A DNA stretch of 64,000 nt from Nioella nitratireducens (GTDB lineage: Bacteria; Pseudomonadota; Alphaproteobacteria; Rhodobacterales; Rhodobacteraceae): positions 82,795 to 146,794 of the forward strand of contig NZ_MNBW01000012.1 of NCBI RefSeq assembly GCF_001879715.1, given 5' to 3'. Position numbers and translations under genes: made by a program. This document shows, piece after piece, positions 43,910 to 55,700 of this stretch. Position 1 is the stretch's first letter; each line of letters opens with the position of its first letter. The notes under the pieces were generated by a model. The model did no database searches. It saw nothing but the letters and a program-made list of their open reading frames with translations, and was not told where the DNA came from.

Positions 43910-44638
43910 ATGGGGTTCTTTGCCGATTTCATCCCCCGAACCGGGGACAAGGGGCTGACCAAATGGGCCCATTATTTCGAGGTCTATGAACGCGAGCTGA
44001 CCCGGTTTCGGCGAGAGCCGGTGACATTTCTGGAAATCGGCGTATTTCGGGGCGGCTCCTTGCCGATGTGGAAAGAATTTTTTGCCGACGGCTCGACCCT
44101 TGTGTTCGTCGATATAGACCCCGAGTGCAAAGCACATGAAATTCCCGGCACGCATGTGGAGATCGGCAATCAGGCCGACCCGGCCTTTCTGGCGTCCCTT
44201 GTGGAAAAATATGGCCCCTTTGACGTCATTCTCGACGATGGAAGTCATGTCTGTGCCCACCAGATCGCGTCGTTCAACGGCCTGTGGCCGCATCTAGACA
44301 AACGTGGGGTCTATCTGGTCGAGGATTGCCACACGTCCTATTGGCCCGGTTTCGGGGGGGGCTATCGCAACGAGGCCAGCTTTATCGAGTTCGCCAAGCG
44401 GTTGGTGGACAAGATGCATTCCTGGTACACGGATCAGGATGGCCTGTTTCCCTTCGACCAGATGGCGCGCGTCCTTTGTGGCGTCCGGTTCTACGACAGT
44501 ATCGTGGTGTGTGAAAAATCCGCCGATCCCGAGCCGCCCGTTTCCCTGTTCATCCGCAATGGCGAGGTGAGCGGGTCGCGCAAGGCGTTGGAGATTCGCA
44601 ATCGCAGTTCGGTGTTTTCCGGCAAGGATGGCCGCTAG
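43910..44638 (+). CDS. Class I SAM-dependent methyltransferase-like protein
   Basis: 242 aa. Motif I is TFLEIGVFRGGSLPMWKEFF, motif II STLVFVDIDPECK, and the acidic motif FDVILDDGSHVCAHQIASF. This pattern matches O-methyltransferase-like proteins found in sugar and natural-product pathways (macrocin O-methyltransferase, CmcI-like). The C-terminus departs from those. It stands alone, so the substrate is unknown. The ATG at 43910 has AAAGAGAGAG upstream and is preferred to an in-frame start 51 bp earlier. Confidence 0.7.
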   Translation: MGFFADFIPRTGDKGLTKWAHYFEVYERELTRFRREPVTFLEIGVFRGGSLPMWKEFFADGSTLVFVDIDPECKAHEIPGTHVEIGNQADPAFLASLVEKYGPFDVILDDGSHVCAHQIASFNGLWPHLDKRGVYLVEDCHTSYWPGFGGGYRNEASFIEFAKRLVDKMHSWYTDQDGLFPFDQMARVLCGVRFYDSIVVCEKSADPEPPVSLFIRNGEVSGSRKALEIRNRSSVFSGKDGR

Positions 44639-44656
44639 GGGGCGGCTTGGTCGCCA

Positions 44657-44878
44657 CTATCGCCGTGCTTTCACCTCACGCAAGACGAACACGCGAATGG
44701 CCGAAGCCAGTCCGCTTTCCAGGCCGCGCGCTGCATCGACCTCGGCGGCGAGGTCGTTGACGGACAGGCCGCGCGCGGTGGCCAGACGCCGAAACTCTTG
44801 CCAGAACGGATCTTCCAGCGAGACGGAGGTGCGGTGTCCGTGCAGGGTGAGCGAGCGTTTGATGGGGCGGGCTGACAT
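44657..44878 (-). CDS. Ribbon-helix-helix domain protein
   Basis: 73 aa. IKRSLTLHGHRTSVSLEDPFWQEFRRLATARGLSVNDLAAEVD fits the compact RHH_4-type ribbon-helix-helix: a beta strand, then two helices. These are probable small DNA-binding proteins. In related genomes the gene follows fumC and a DUF4169 gene; here a Hint-domain gene lies between, 7 bp upstream. It is probably the last gene of that operon. Confidence 0.8.
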   Translation of the reverse strand: MSARPIKRSLTLHGHRTSVSLEDPFWQEFRRLATARGLSVNDLAAEVDAARGLESGLASAIRVFVLREVKARR

Positions 44879-44885
44879 GGCCTGA

Positions 44886-45887
44886 TCATGCCACGGGGGA
44901 CAGACCGCGCGATAGCCCCATCGCGGGTGTGTCGCGTAGTAGCACCGCTTCGAACGGTTTCAGGGTGGGCCGGGCGGCGCGTTGCATCTTGTCCCGCACG
45001 TGGGGGGCGAGCGATCTGCGAAGGGATGGGGCCATGGTGCGCAGGATACGGGGGGCGGGTTGAAAGCTCTCGGTTGCCAGCCCGTCGGAAAAGAGCACCT
45101 CGTGCCGATCACAAAGCAGGTGAACATAGGTGATCTCGCGCAGGCCCTTGTCCTGCGCCACCCGGCTGCCGTCGATCAGGGCCTTGGCGGTGGCGAAAAC
45201 CTCGGCCTCGGGCACATGCAGACCGTCGCCGGGAAAACAGATGCGGTGTTGTGGCGAGACCAGCATATCCCGCGCCGGGCAGCCGGGGCCAAAGGCGTCG
45301 CGGCGGATGCGGATCGGGTGCAGGTTACCAGCGATCCGGGCAAGGCCGGGAACGGTGCTTTTTCCGACCCATACCAGCGGCTGCCAGCCATTGTCGGCAG
45401 TCTGCACGCGGTCGCCGGGCCGCAGCCGCCCTGCCGCCACCGGGCCGCGCGCGGTTTCGATCCGGCAATCGGGGGTGTAACAGATCACCTCGTCATAGGG
45501 GATGCCATCGGTGTCGTGCCAGCCGCCTGCAAAGCCGGTGACGGTGCTGCCCTCGTCAAAGGCCGATCCCGCCATCGGGATCATGTAATAGCCGTCCGAG
45601 GTGTAGCTGTAGATCACCTCTTCGGAATGCTCGGTGCCATCGCTGTCCTCGAATGTGGTTTCGATGGTTCCAGACCATTGGACATCATGGGTGTCGCCGC
45701 CGACCGTCAGGGTTTCCGAACCGTCGCTGTCCCGCCCGGCCCAGTCGAGCGTGTCGTCATCGTCGGTGATCACCGCCTCTTGCGCATTGGCATAGCTGGT
45801 GAAGCCCTGCCATGCATAGACCTTGACCGCGTGTTCGGTTGTGTCCGCGTGATCCGCGTCGCTTTTGGAATGGTGGTGTTTCGACAT
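44886..45887 (-). CDS. Hint (Hedgehog/intein)-domain protein
   Basis: 333 aa. The N-terminal ~135 residues start with a His-rich MSKHHHSKSDADHAD tract and continue with acidic, Gly/Thr-rich sequence. The Hint domain begins at VICYTPDCRIETARGPVAAGRLRPGDRVQTADNGWQPLVWVG (about residue 135) and includes SPQHRICFPGDGLHVPEAEV and ITYVHLLCDRHEVLFSDGLATESF. The block B His and the leading Cys are present, so self-cleavage is possible. Such proteins are abundant in roseobacters and often surface-associated. There is no signal peptide. It sits inside the fumC operon. Confidence 0.8.
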   Translation of the reverse strand: MSKHHHSKSDADHADTTEHAVKVYAWQGFTSYANAQEAVITDDDDTLDWAGRDSDGSETLTVGGDTHDVQWSGTIETTFEDSDGTEHSEEVIYSYTSDGYYMIPMAGSAFDEGSTVTGFAGGWHDTDGIPYDEVICYTPDCRIETARGPVAAGRLRPGDRVQTADNGWQPLVWVGKSTVPGLARIAGNLHPIRIRRDAFGPGCPARDMLVSPQHRICFPGDGLHVPEAEVFATAKALIDGSRVAQDKGLREITYVHLLCDRHEVLFSDGLATESFQPAPRILRTMAPSLRRSLAPHVRDKMQRAARPTLKPFEAVLLRDTPAMGLSRGLSPVA

Positions 45888-45947
45888 GCTGTCCCCCGTC
45901 TCCCGCTTGGGTGCGGGCAGGGTGGGGGCAAAATCTTTCGATCCGGT

Positions 45948-46133
45948 TTACGCATCGGGATCTTCGCGGCGATGACCGCCCAGTCCCTTGTCCGCCTTGT
46001 CGGCGCGGGCACGATCCAGCGCCCTTTCGGCTTTGCTGCGGCCATGCTTGGCCACGTTTTCCTCGGCGCGGGCCTTTTTCTCGGCCCGCGCCTTGGCTTT
46101 TCGAAACCGGTTCAGGTTGACCGGCTCGGACAT
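45948..46133 (-). CDS. DUF4169 family protein
   Basis: 61 aa, highly charged: PVNLNRFRKAKARAEKKARAEENVAKHGRSKAERALDRARADKADKGL. The N-L-N-R-x-R-K opening and the Lys/Arg/Ala-rich helix are the DUF4169 signature. The function is unknown. It starts one base after the fumC stop codon, so it is almost certainly co-translated with fumC. Confidence 0.85.
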   Translation of the reverse strand: MSEPVNLNRFRKAKARAEKKARAEENVAKHGRSKAERALDRARADKADKGLGGHRREDPDA

Positions 46134-46134
46134 G

Positions 46135-47529
<1,395 letters not shown>

Positions 47530-47662
47530 CTGGTGTGATCTCCTACTGATCTCGTTGCGACAGGCTATAAGGGCCATGCGACACGGGGGCAATTCCCCCG
47601 TGTCATTGTTGGCGCAAACAGACGCAGTCAGGGCGGGCGGCGCGGCGACCGACAGGCACGCT

Positions 47663-48358
47663 CTACAGCCGGTACCCTCCCGACACGGTCAGCACCTCGC
47701 CGGTGATCGCCCCGGCGGCATCGCTGGCAAGGAAGCGCACGGCCTCGGCGATGTCCTGGGGCCGGGCAAGTCGCCCCAGTGCGGTTTCGGCGAGGAAGAG
47801 CGCGGTCAGGTCATCGGGGCGCGGCTCCTCGGGGATGTTCACCGCGCCGGGGGCGACGGCATTCACACGAATGCCGCGCGGTCCGAGTTCCTTTGCCATG
47901 GCCTTGGTCCAGAGGTTGAGCCCGGCCTTGCTGGCCCCGTACAACGCCGCGCCCTTGGGGGGCAGAACGGCATTCACCGACGAGATGTTCACGATCGCCG
48001 CGCCCTCCTGCAGATGGGGCAGGGCCGCCGCCAGCAGCGCGCCGGGCGCAAGCAGGTTCACGGCGAGTTGGGCCTGAAGCGCGTCGGGATCGACCTGATC
48101 CGGCGGTGAGGACGCCACTAGACCGGCATTGTTGACGATCACGTCAAGCCGACCGAAGCGCGCGATCACAGCGTCAATGACGGCCTGCGCCGCGTCCGGT
48201 CGGGTCAGATCCGCCTGAAGCGCCAACATGTCGGACGGCATCGTTTGCGGTGTGGTGCTGAGCCATGTGAACGCGACATGATGATCATATGCGAACCCTT
48301 CGGCAATGGCCTTGCCGATCCCGCGCGCGCCGCCGGTGATGAGGGCCACCTTGTTCAT
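47663..48358 (-). CDS. Short-chain dehydrogenase/reductase
   Basis: 231 aa. The NAD(P) motif is [17 protein letters not shown], then NNAG, then the catalytic Ser (NISSVNA) and Y-x3-K in [11 protein letters not shown]. It is a classical SDR with the [12 protein letters not shown] substrate loop of the FabG-like branch. The substrate is unknown. Immediately upstream is a PmtA-like gene with 55 bp between, in the same direction. Confidence 0.85.
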   Translation of the reverse strand: MNKVALITGGARGIGKAIAEGFAYDHHVAFTWLSTTPQTMPSDMLALQADLTRPDAAQAVIDAVIARFGRLDVIVNNAGLVASSPPDQVDPDALQAQLAVNLLAPGALLAAALPHLQEGAAIVNISSVNAVLPPKGAALYGASKAGLNLWTKAMAKELGPRGIRVNAVAPGAVNIPEEPRPDDLTALFLAETALGRLARPQDIAEAVRFLASDAAGAITGEVLTVSGGYRL

Positions 48359-48413
48359 CCCCGTCCTCCCTTTGGTTGCAGCCTAGGAGGGGTGGCCGGG
48401 AACCGCAACGGTG

Positions 48414-48974
48414 TCAGGAACCGGGGCAGGAGAACCGATAGACCCGAGCGGGCGGCAGATTGCCCCAGATCTTGCGGCTGGTGGTCCATGTCAGGCCCAT
48501 GGCCTCGCGGATCTCGGTCTTGACCGGGGGCTTGGGGCCATAGGTGAACTGGATATAGGTGCCCGCCGTGCCGACCTGCTTGAACGTGCCGGTCAGGATC
48601 GCGTTTTGCAGCTCATAGGGCATCGACAGCAGCGGCAGGCCGGAAACCACCGCCTGCGCGCCCTCGACCTCCAGATCGCCGACATCGCCCGCCGACATCT
48701 GGTAGACGTTGAGGCCCGGAAAATCGGCGCGCAGCTTGTCGCAGAAGATCGGGTTCATCTCGATCGAATGCACCTTTTCGGCCGGAATGCCCCGGTCGAG
48801 GATCGCTTGCGTGATCCGGCCCGTGCCTGCGCCAAGCTCGATCACCGGGCCGCCGGCAGGGTCGAGTGTGGCCGCCATTTCCGCCGACAAGGCCCGAGAC
48901 GAGGGTGCCAGCGCCACCACCTGGTGCGGTTTCGTCAGCAGTTGTCCAAGGAAAAGACCGATATCGCTGGCCAT
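48414..48974 (-). CDS. PmtA-like phospholipid N-methyltransferase
   Basis: 186 aa. SAM motif I is PVIELGAGTGRITQAILDRG, then KVHSIEMNPIFCDKLRADFPG. The post-II region GAQAVVSGLPLLSMPYELQNAIL is typical of Sinorhizobium-type phosphatidylethanolamine N-methyltransferases, as is YGPKPPV. It would convert PE to PC at the membrane surface. A related rRNA-dimethyltransferase-like fold is possible, but the length and C-terminus favour PmtA. Confidence 0.75.
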   Translation of the reverse strand: MASDIGLFLGQLLTKPHQVVALAPSSRALSAEMAATLDPAGGPVIELGAGTGRITQAILDRGIPAEKVHSIEMNPIFCDKLRADFPGLNVYQMSAGDVGDLEVEGAQAVVSGLPLLSMPYELQNAILTGTFKQVGTAGTYIQFTYGPKPPVKTEIREAMGLTWTTSRKIWGNLPPARVYRFSCPGS

Positions 48975-49066
48975 GATGCCTCCGCCAAAATCCTGTGTTC
49001 AAAAGCCACGCGCGCGGGCGCATGGCAAGGCGGAATCCGCGTTGTCACAAAAGGATTACGCGCCGG

Positions 49067-49558
49067 TCAGTGGTTCTTGCGGAACGCATCGAGACGCACG
49101 ACCTCGGCATCGTTGCCGTCGGCACCATCGTCGCTGTCGTCACCCTCATCCGCGTCCTGCCCGGTCGGCGGCTCGTCTTCGGGGTCTTCGTCGCCATGGC
49201 TTTCGAACCGCAGACCGAATTCCACCGATGGGTCCACGAAGGTCAGGATCGCATCATAGGGGACGCGCAGCGGCTCGGGGCTGTCGCCAAAATTCAGCGT
49301 CACCCAAAAGCCGTCATCATCCACGCGCAGATCATCGAACCAGTTCTGGATGACGATGGTCATTTCTTCGGGGTAGCGGTCGCGCAGCCAGTCGGCGATG
49401 TCCACATCGTCGTGGGTGGTGTCGAAGGTGATGAAAAAGTGATGTTCGCCCGGCAATCCGCGCTCGGACACGTCGCTCAGCACGGTCTGGATCAGCCCCC
49501 GCATGGCGCGGTGCATCAAGCGTCCATAGGCTATCGTGTCGCTGGTTTCGTCACTCAT
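49067..49558 (-). CDS. sspB: SspB-family ClpXP adaptor
   Basis: 163 aa. IAYGRLMHRAMRGLIQTVLSDVSERGLPGEHHFFITFDT and VPYDAILTFVDPSVEFGLRF are the conserved SspB-alpha blocks. A long Asp/Glu-rich linker leads to a C-terminal VVRLDAFRKN, the expected ClpX-binding tail. The adaptor delivers ssrA-tagged substrates to ClpXP. It is divergent from the PKS gene across 211 bp. Confidence 0.92.
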   Translation of the reverse strand: MSDETSDTIAYGRLMHRAMRGLIQTVLSDVSERGLPGEHHFFITFDTTHDDVDIADWLRDRYPEEMTIVIQNWFDDLRVDDDGFWVTLNFGDSPEPLRVPYDAILTFVDPSVEFGLRFESHGDEDPEDEPPTGQDADEGDDSDDGADGNDAEVVRLDAFRKNH

Positions 49559-49769
49559 TCAACAGCATCCCCTTTGCAGTCCCGCCCACCATAGAAGATT
49601 CGGAGGCGAAGGAAAGGTGCTGCCCGCCGCACTGCGTCATATTCCCCGGACAGCCCTGAAACGCGGTCGGATTTTCCACATCGCATCCGTGCCTTCGCCC
49701 TAAAATCACCAAGATGAAAGGCCAGTCTCCGGGGCAATCGAGCAAGAACAAGATCGGACCGGACCGCGC

Positions 49770-52700
49770 ATGACCCGAGCAGACCTCCCCCCCGGAATCG
49801 GGGAAAACGACATCGCCATCGTCGGGATGGCGGCGCACCTTCCCGGTGCGGATGGCGTTGAGGCCTATTGGCGCAATCTGCGCGACGGGGTGGAGTCGAT
49901 CCGAACCCTGACGCGCGCGGAATTACTGGCCGCAGGCGAAGCCCCACACCTGGTCGACCGCCCCGATTACGTGCCCGCCGCCGCCGTTCTTGACGGGTTC
50001 GAGCGCTTCGACGCGGAATTCTTCGGGCTCTCCCCGAAAGAGGCCGCGATCATGGACCCGCAGCATCGCCAGTTCCTCGAATGCGCATGGGAGGCGATGG
50101 AGCAATCCGGGCATGTGCCCTCGCAAACGCGGGGAAATATCGGCGTTTATGCCGGGTGTGGCATGGGCAGCTATTTTTATTTCAACGTCTGCTCGAACCG
50201 GGATCTGGTGGACCAGACCGGCATGTTCCTGTTGCGCCATACCGGCAATGACAAGGATTTCATGGCCACGCGGGCAAGCCATGTCTTTGACCTGCGCGGT
50301 CCTTCGATCAACCTGCAAACGGCTTGTTCCACATCGCTCGTCGCCACGCACTACGCCTGTCAGGCGCTGCTGTTGGGGGAATGCGACATGGCCCTTGCGG
50401 GGGGCGCGACGATCGAGATGCCGCATGGGCGCGGGTATCTGTTCAAAGAGGGTGAAATCCTCTCGCCCGATGGCCATTGCCACGCTTTCGACCACCGGGC
50501 ACAGGGCACGGTCTTCGGCTCGGGGGCGGGCTGCGTCGTGCTGCGCCGCGCCGCCGATGCCTGGGCTGACGGCGATCATATTTGGGCCATAATCAAGGGC
50601 TCTGCGGTCAACAATGATGGCGCGGATAAGGCAGGCTATCTTGCCCCGTCGGTCGGCGGGCAGGCAGACGCGATTGCCGAGGCGCAGGCGCTTGCCGGCG
50701 TGAATGCGGGCACCATCGACTACGTCGAATGTCACGGCACCGGCACCTGGCTGGGCGACCCGATCGAGGTGGCGGCCCTGACCGACGCCTTCCGTCGCAC
50801 GACCGATGCCGACGGCTTCTGCCGCATCGGTTCGGTCAAGACCAATATCGGCCATCTCGACACTGCGGCAGGCGTGGCAAGCCTGATCAAGGCATCGCTG
50901 GCCCTGCACAACCGGCAAATCCCGCCCTCTCTGGGGTTCGAGAAACCCAACCCTGCCATCGGCTTCGACGGCTCGCCCTTCCGGGTGAATGACCGGCTTA
51001 CGGATTGGCCGCACACCGACCACCCGGCGCGGGCCGGGGTGAATTCGCTCGGCGTGGGCGGCACCAACGCCCATGTGGTGCTGGAGGAAGCGCCCAAGCG
51101 CGCGGCCTCTGAACAATCGGACTGGCCGTTTCAATTGCTTTGCCTGTCGGCCAAGGGCAAGTCGGCGCTGGAAGGCAATGCCGCGGCCCTTGCCGCGCAT
51201 CTGGAGACCCATGGCCAAGACGATCTGGCCCACGACGATCTGGCCGACATGGATCTTGCCGATGTGGCATGGACCCTGAAAGAGGGGCGTCACGGCTTTG
51301 ATCGCCGCCGCGTGCTGGTGGCCGAAACCCCAGCGGACGCGGCCGCAGCCCTGCGCGAGAACGATCCGCGCCGGGTCTTTACCCATACCGTTGTGTCCGA
51401 CAACCCTGACGTCACTTTCATGTTCCCTGGCGGTGGGGCGCAATACGTGAACATGGGCCGCGACCTCTATGAGACAGAGCCGGTCTTCGCCGACTGGATG
51501 GATCAGGGCCTCGCCCTTCTGGAACCCAAGCTGGATTTCGACATTCGCGCCCTTTGGCTGCCCGAACCGGGGCAGGAAACGGCGGCGGCCGCGCGGCTTA
51601 CGACCCCCTCGGTCCAACTGCCGCTGATCATGATCGTGGAATACGCGCTGGCACAGCTCTGGATCAGTTGGGGCGTGCTGCCCAAGGCGTTGATCGGTCA
51701 TTCCATGGGCGAAAACACCGCCGCCTGTCTGGCGGGAGTGATGAGCTTCGAGGATTGCATCGGTCTTGTGCACCTGCGCGGCACCTTGATGGATTCCGTG
51801 GAAAAGGGTGGCATGTTGACCGTTGCGCTTTCGCCCGAGGCGCTGACGCCCTATCTCGGCGGCGATCTCGATTTGGCCGTGGTGAACGGCCCCGAAATGT
51901 GCGTGGCCTCTGGTGCGAACGCGGCCTTGGATCGGCTGGCCGATCGGCTGACCGCCGAAGATATCCATTGCCAGCGCATTGCCATCGACATCGCCGCCCA
52001 TTCCCGGCTGCTCGACCCGATCCTCGACCGTTTTGGCGCTTTCCTGCGCTCTATCGACCTGCACCCGCCACAGATCCCGGTGATCTCGAACCGCACGGGC
52101 CGCTTCCTGACGGCAGACGAGGCGACCGACCCCGACTACTGGGTGCGCCACCTGCGTGGCGCGGTGCGGTTTGCCGACGGGCTGGCGACGCTCGCCGAAA
52201 CGCCGACCCGCGTGTATCTTGAGGTCGGGCCGGGCAAGGCGCTGACATCTCTCGCGGGGCAGCACCCGGCCATCGACCCCAACCAGACGATCAATACCCT
52301 GCGCCACCCCGACGACCCGACACCCGACGACGCCTATTTCCTTGCCACGCTTGGCCGGATCTGGGCGGTCGGCGGCAGCTTTGACTGGGGCCAGTATTGG
52401 GGTGAGGCCACGCGCAACCGCGTTGTCCTGCCAACCTATGCCTTCCAGCGCGTGCCCTATTTCATCGACCGCGCCGACCCGCAGGCAGAGGCCAGCACCG
52501 ACTGGCTGATGCGCGAAGAAGATCGTGAAAAATGGGCGTGGAAACCGGTCTGGCGACCCACCTACGCCCCGTGCGAAGTGGACGTGGCGGGCGACCTGTC
52601 GGACGCGGAGCAAGAGACATGGCTGCTCTTCGCCGATGAAACCGGGCTGGCCGACCGCATCGCCAGCCGCCTGCTGCAAGCGGGCCAGACTGTCACACTG

Positions 52701-55700
52701 GTGCGTCCGGGCGATGCCTTTGCCCGTGAAGGCGAGGATTACAGGCTCGCGCCGGAACGGGGCCGGGAAGGGTATGACCAATTGCTGCGGGCACTTGCGG
52801 CCGAGGATCGCCTGCCGACCCGGGTCGCGCATCTGTGGCTGTTGACCGAGGGCGAGCATCATCGGCCCGGATCGAGTTTTTTCCACCGGATGCAGGAGCA
52901 GGGCTTCTGGTCGCTCTTCTACCTCGCGCAGGCTTGGGCCGATGAGGGCACCGGGCCGCTTCATATCGACGTCTTTACCAACGGGGCCGCAAAGGTGCGG
53001 GACGAAAAGCTGTCTCAGCCTGAGAAATCCACTGTCATGGGGCCGGTCCGGGTGATTCCGCGCGAATTTCCGGCCCTGTCAGTCGCCACGCTGGATATGG
53101 ACCGCCCGGATGAGGCGGCCGCGTTGGAAGAACTCCTGTCCACCCCCGCCAATCGGGTGGCGGCGACCCGCGCAGGCAAACGCTATGAACAGGGCTGGCG
53201 CCAGACCGATCTGCCGACGGCTGATGCGCTGGACATCCGCGAAGGCGCGACAGTGCTGCTGACGGGCGGCTATGGCGGAATAGGCACCTCGGTCGCCGAG
53301 ACGCTGATCCGCCGACACAAGGCGCGCATCGTCCTGGTGTCCCGCTCGGGCCTGCCGCCACGCGACCGGTGGCAGACGCTGCTGAAGAACGCTGTTCCGA
53401 CCGACCGCACCGCCGCCCGTATCCGCGCCGTTCAGCGGCTGGAGGCGGCGGGTGGAGAGGTTCTGCCGCTTGCCGCCGATGTGTCCAATGTCGAGGATAT
53501 GCGTGCCGCGATTGCCGAGGCCGAGCGCGCCTTCGGCCCGATCACCGGCGTTATCCAAGGCGCGGGCGTGATCGACGACGCGCCGATCCTTGCCAAGTCA
53601 CCGGCCAGCATCGAGGACGTGTTCACTCCAAAGGTTCACGGCACGCAGGTGCTCGATCAGCTTTTCCCCGATGGCTCGCTCGACTGGATGGTGCTGTTTT
53701 CCTCCAGCTCAACCGCCACCGCCCCGGCAGGGCAGGTGGATTATGTCGCGGCCAACGACTACCTCAACGCCGTGGCCAAGGCGCGCGCCGGGGGCAAGAC
53801 CCGCGTTCTGGCCATCGACTGGGGCATCTGGTCCGATGTGGGCATGGCCGCCGAGGCCATGCGCGCAAGGCAAGCCGAGCCGCCCGCGCCGGTGGCGGTC
53901 GATCTGCCGCTGCTCGACCAGGCCGGGTTCGACGCCGACGGCAACCGCCACTTCCTTGCGGACTGGACCCCGCAGGACCGGTGGGTGCTGGACCAGCACC
54001 GCACCAAAGCGGGCGACGCATTGTTGCCCGGCACCGGGTATCTGGAACTGGTGGCCGAGGCGCTGCAAGGGCAGGGGGAAGATCGGCCCTTCGAGATAAG
54101 CGACCTGTGGTTCCTGAGCCCCCTGCGCAGCGGGGATAGCCAGACCACGCGCCTGCGCCTGACCCTGCCGCGCAGTGATCAGGGCTATGGCCTGCGCGTC
54201 GAAAGCGCACCTGAGGGCGCGGGATGGACGCTGAACGCCGAGGCCGAGATCCGGCTGATGCCGATGGAGGCCCCCGCGGCGCTGGACATCCCGGCGCTTG
54301 AGGCCCGCATGGGGCCGCCAGAGATCGCCGCGCCGGGCCGCAGCCTGACCTCGCCGCAAGAGGCGCATTTGCGCTTCGGCCCAAATTGGCGCGTCCTGCG
54401 CGAAACGCGCACAGGGCAGGGCGAAGGGCTGGCCCGGCTGTCGCTCGACACGCCCGCGCCGGGTTATGCGCTGCCGCCTGGGCTGGTCGATCTGGCCACC
54501 GGATGGGCGATGGCGTTGATCGAGGGCTATCGCAACGACGTGCTGTGGGTGCCGGTCAGCTACGCATCGGTGAAGGTCCATCGTGCGCTGCCCGCTCAGA
54601 TCCTATCCTATGTCCGTAATGCCGGGTCGAACCGGGCCGGGGATCAGACCGCGAGTTTCGACATCACACTCGCCGCCCCCGATGGCACGGTTTGTGTCGA
54701 GATCTCGGGCTTTACCATCCGCCGCCTAGCGGGCGACATCGCCTTTGGCGCCGCGCCGGTCGCACCACCGGAACAGACCGGTCCGCGCCCGCTGTCCCCG
54801 ACCGAAGACCGGTTGCGCCACAACATCGCACAGGGCATCCGCCCCGAAGAAGGCGCCGAGGCGTTCTTGCGCGCGCTGGCCAGCCCCCTGCCGCAGGTGG
54901 TGATTTCCTCGCTCGACCTGCCGTCGCTGATCGCGCAGGCCGGCCAGGACAAGGCCGACGCCGCGCCCGAGGCGGGCTTTGCGCGGCCCGACCTTGACAG
55001 TGATTTCGTGACGCCAGAGGGCGCGGTCGAGGAAACCCTCGCAGGGTTCTGGCGCGAGTTGCTGGGCGTCAGCCAGGTCGGGGCGCAAGACAGTTTCTTT
55101 GACCTTGGCGGGCATTCCCTGATCGCCGTGCGCCTCTTTTCCATGATCAAGAAGACATGGTCGGTGGAGTTCCCCATCTCGGTTCTGTTCGAGGCACCCA
55201 CGATCCGCAAGATCGCGGCGCTGATCGGCGACCGGGGGGACAGGGCCCCCGACGCCCCCGCGCAAGCAGAACCGGCGCGCCGCTTTACCCATCTGGTGCC
55301 GATGCATCAGGGCGAGGGGGGGGCAAAAACGCCCTTCTTCCTCGTCGCGGGCATGTTCGGCAACGTGCTGAACCTGCGCCATCTGGCGCATCTTCTGGGC
55401 CATGACCGCCCCGTCTACGGCCTTCAGGCGCGTGGCCTGTTCGGAGACGCCGCCCCGCACCGCGCCATCCCCGAAGCGGCACGCGATTACCTTGCCGAGA
55501 TCCGGGCGATTCAGCCCGAGGGGCCCTATCTGCTTGGCGGCTTCTCCGGCGGTGGGATCACCGCCTATGAAATCGCGCAACAGCTGCGGGCGGCGGGCGA
55601 AGAGGTGCGCGGGCTTATCCTGCTGGACACGCCATTGCCGCAACGCCGCCCGCTTGGCCGCGCGGATCGTCTGGCCATCCAGATGCAGGAGCTCAAATCC

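Noticed and set aside
49923..52964. 1013-codon open frame on the minus strand inside the PKS gene
   Set aside because: It is antisense to KS-AT coding sequence with all catalytic motifs in the plus frame; long antisense frames are expected in GC-rich DNA and this translation shows no domain.
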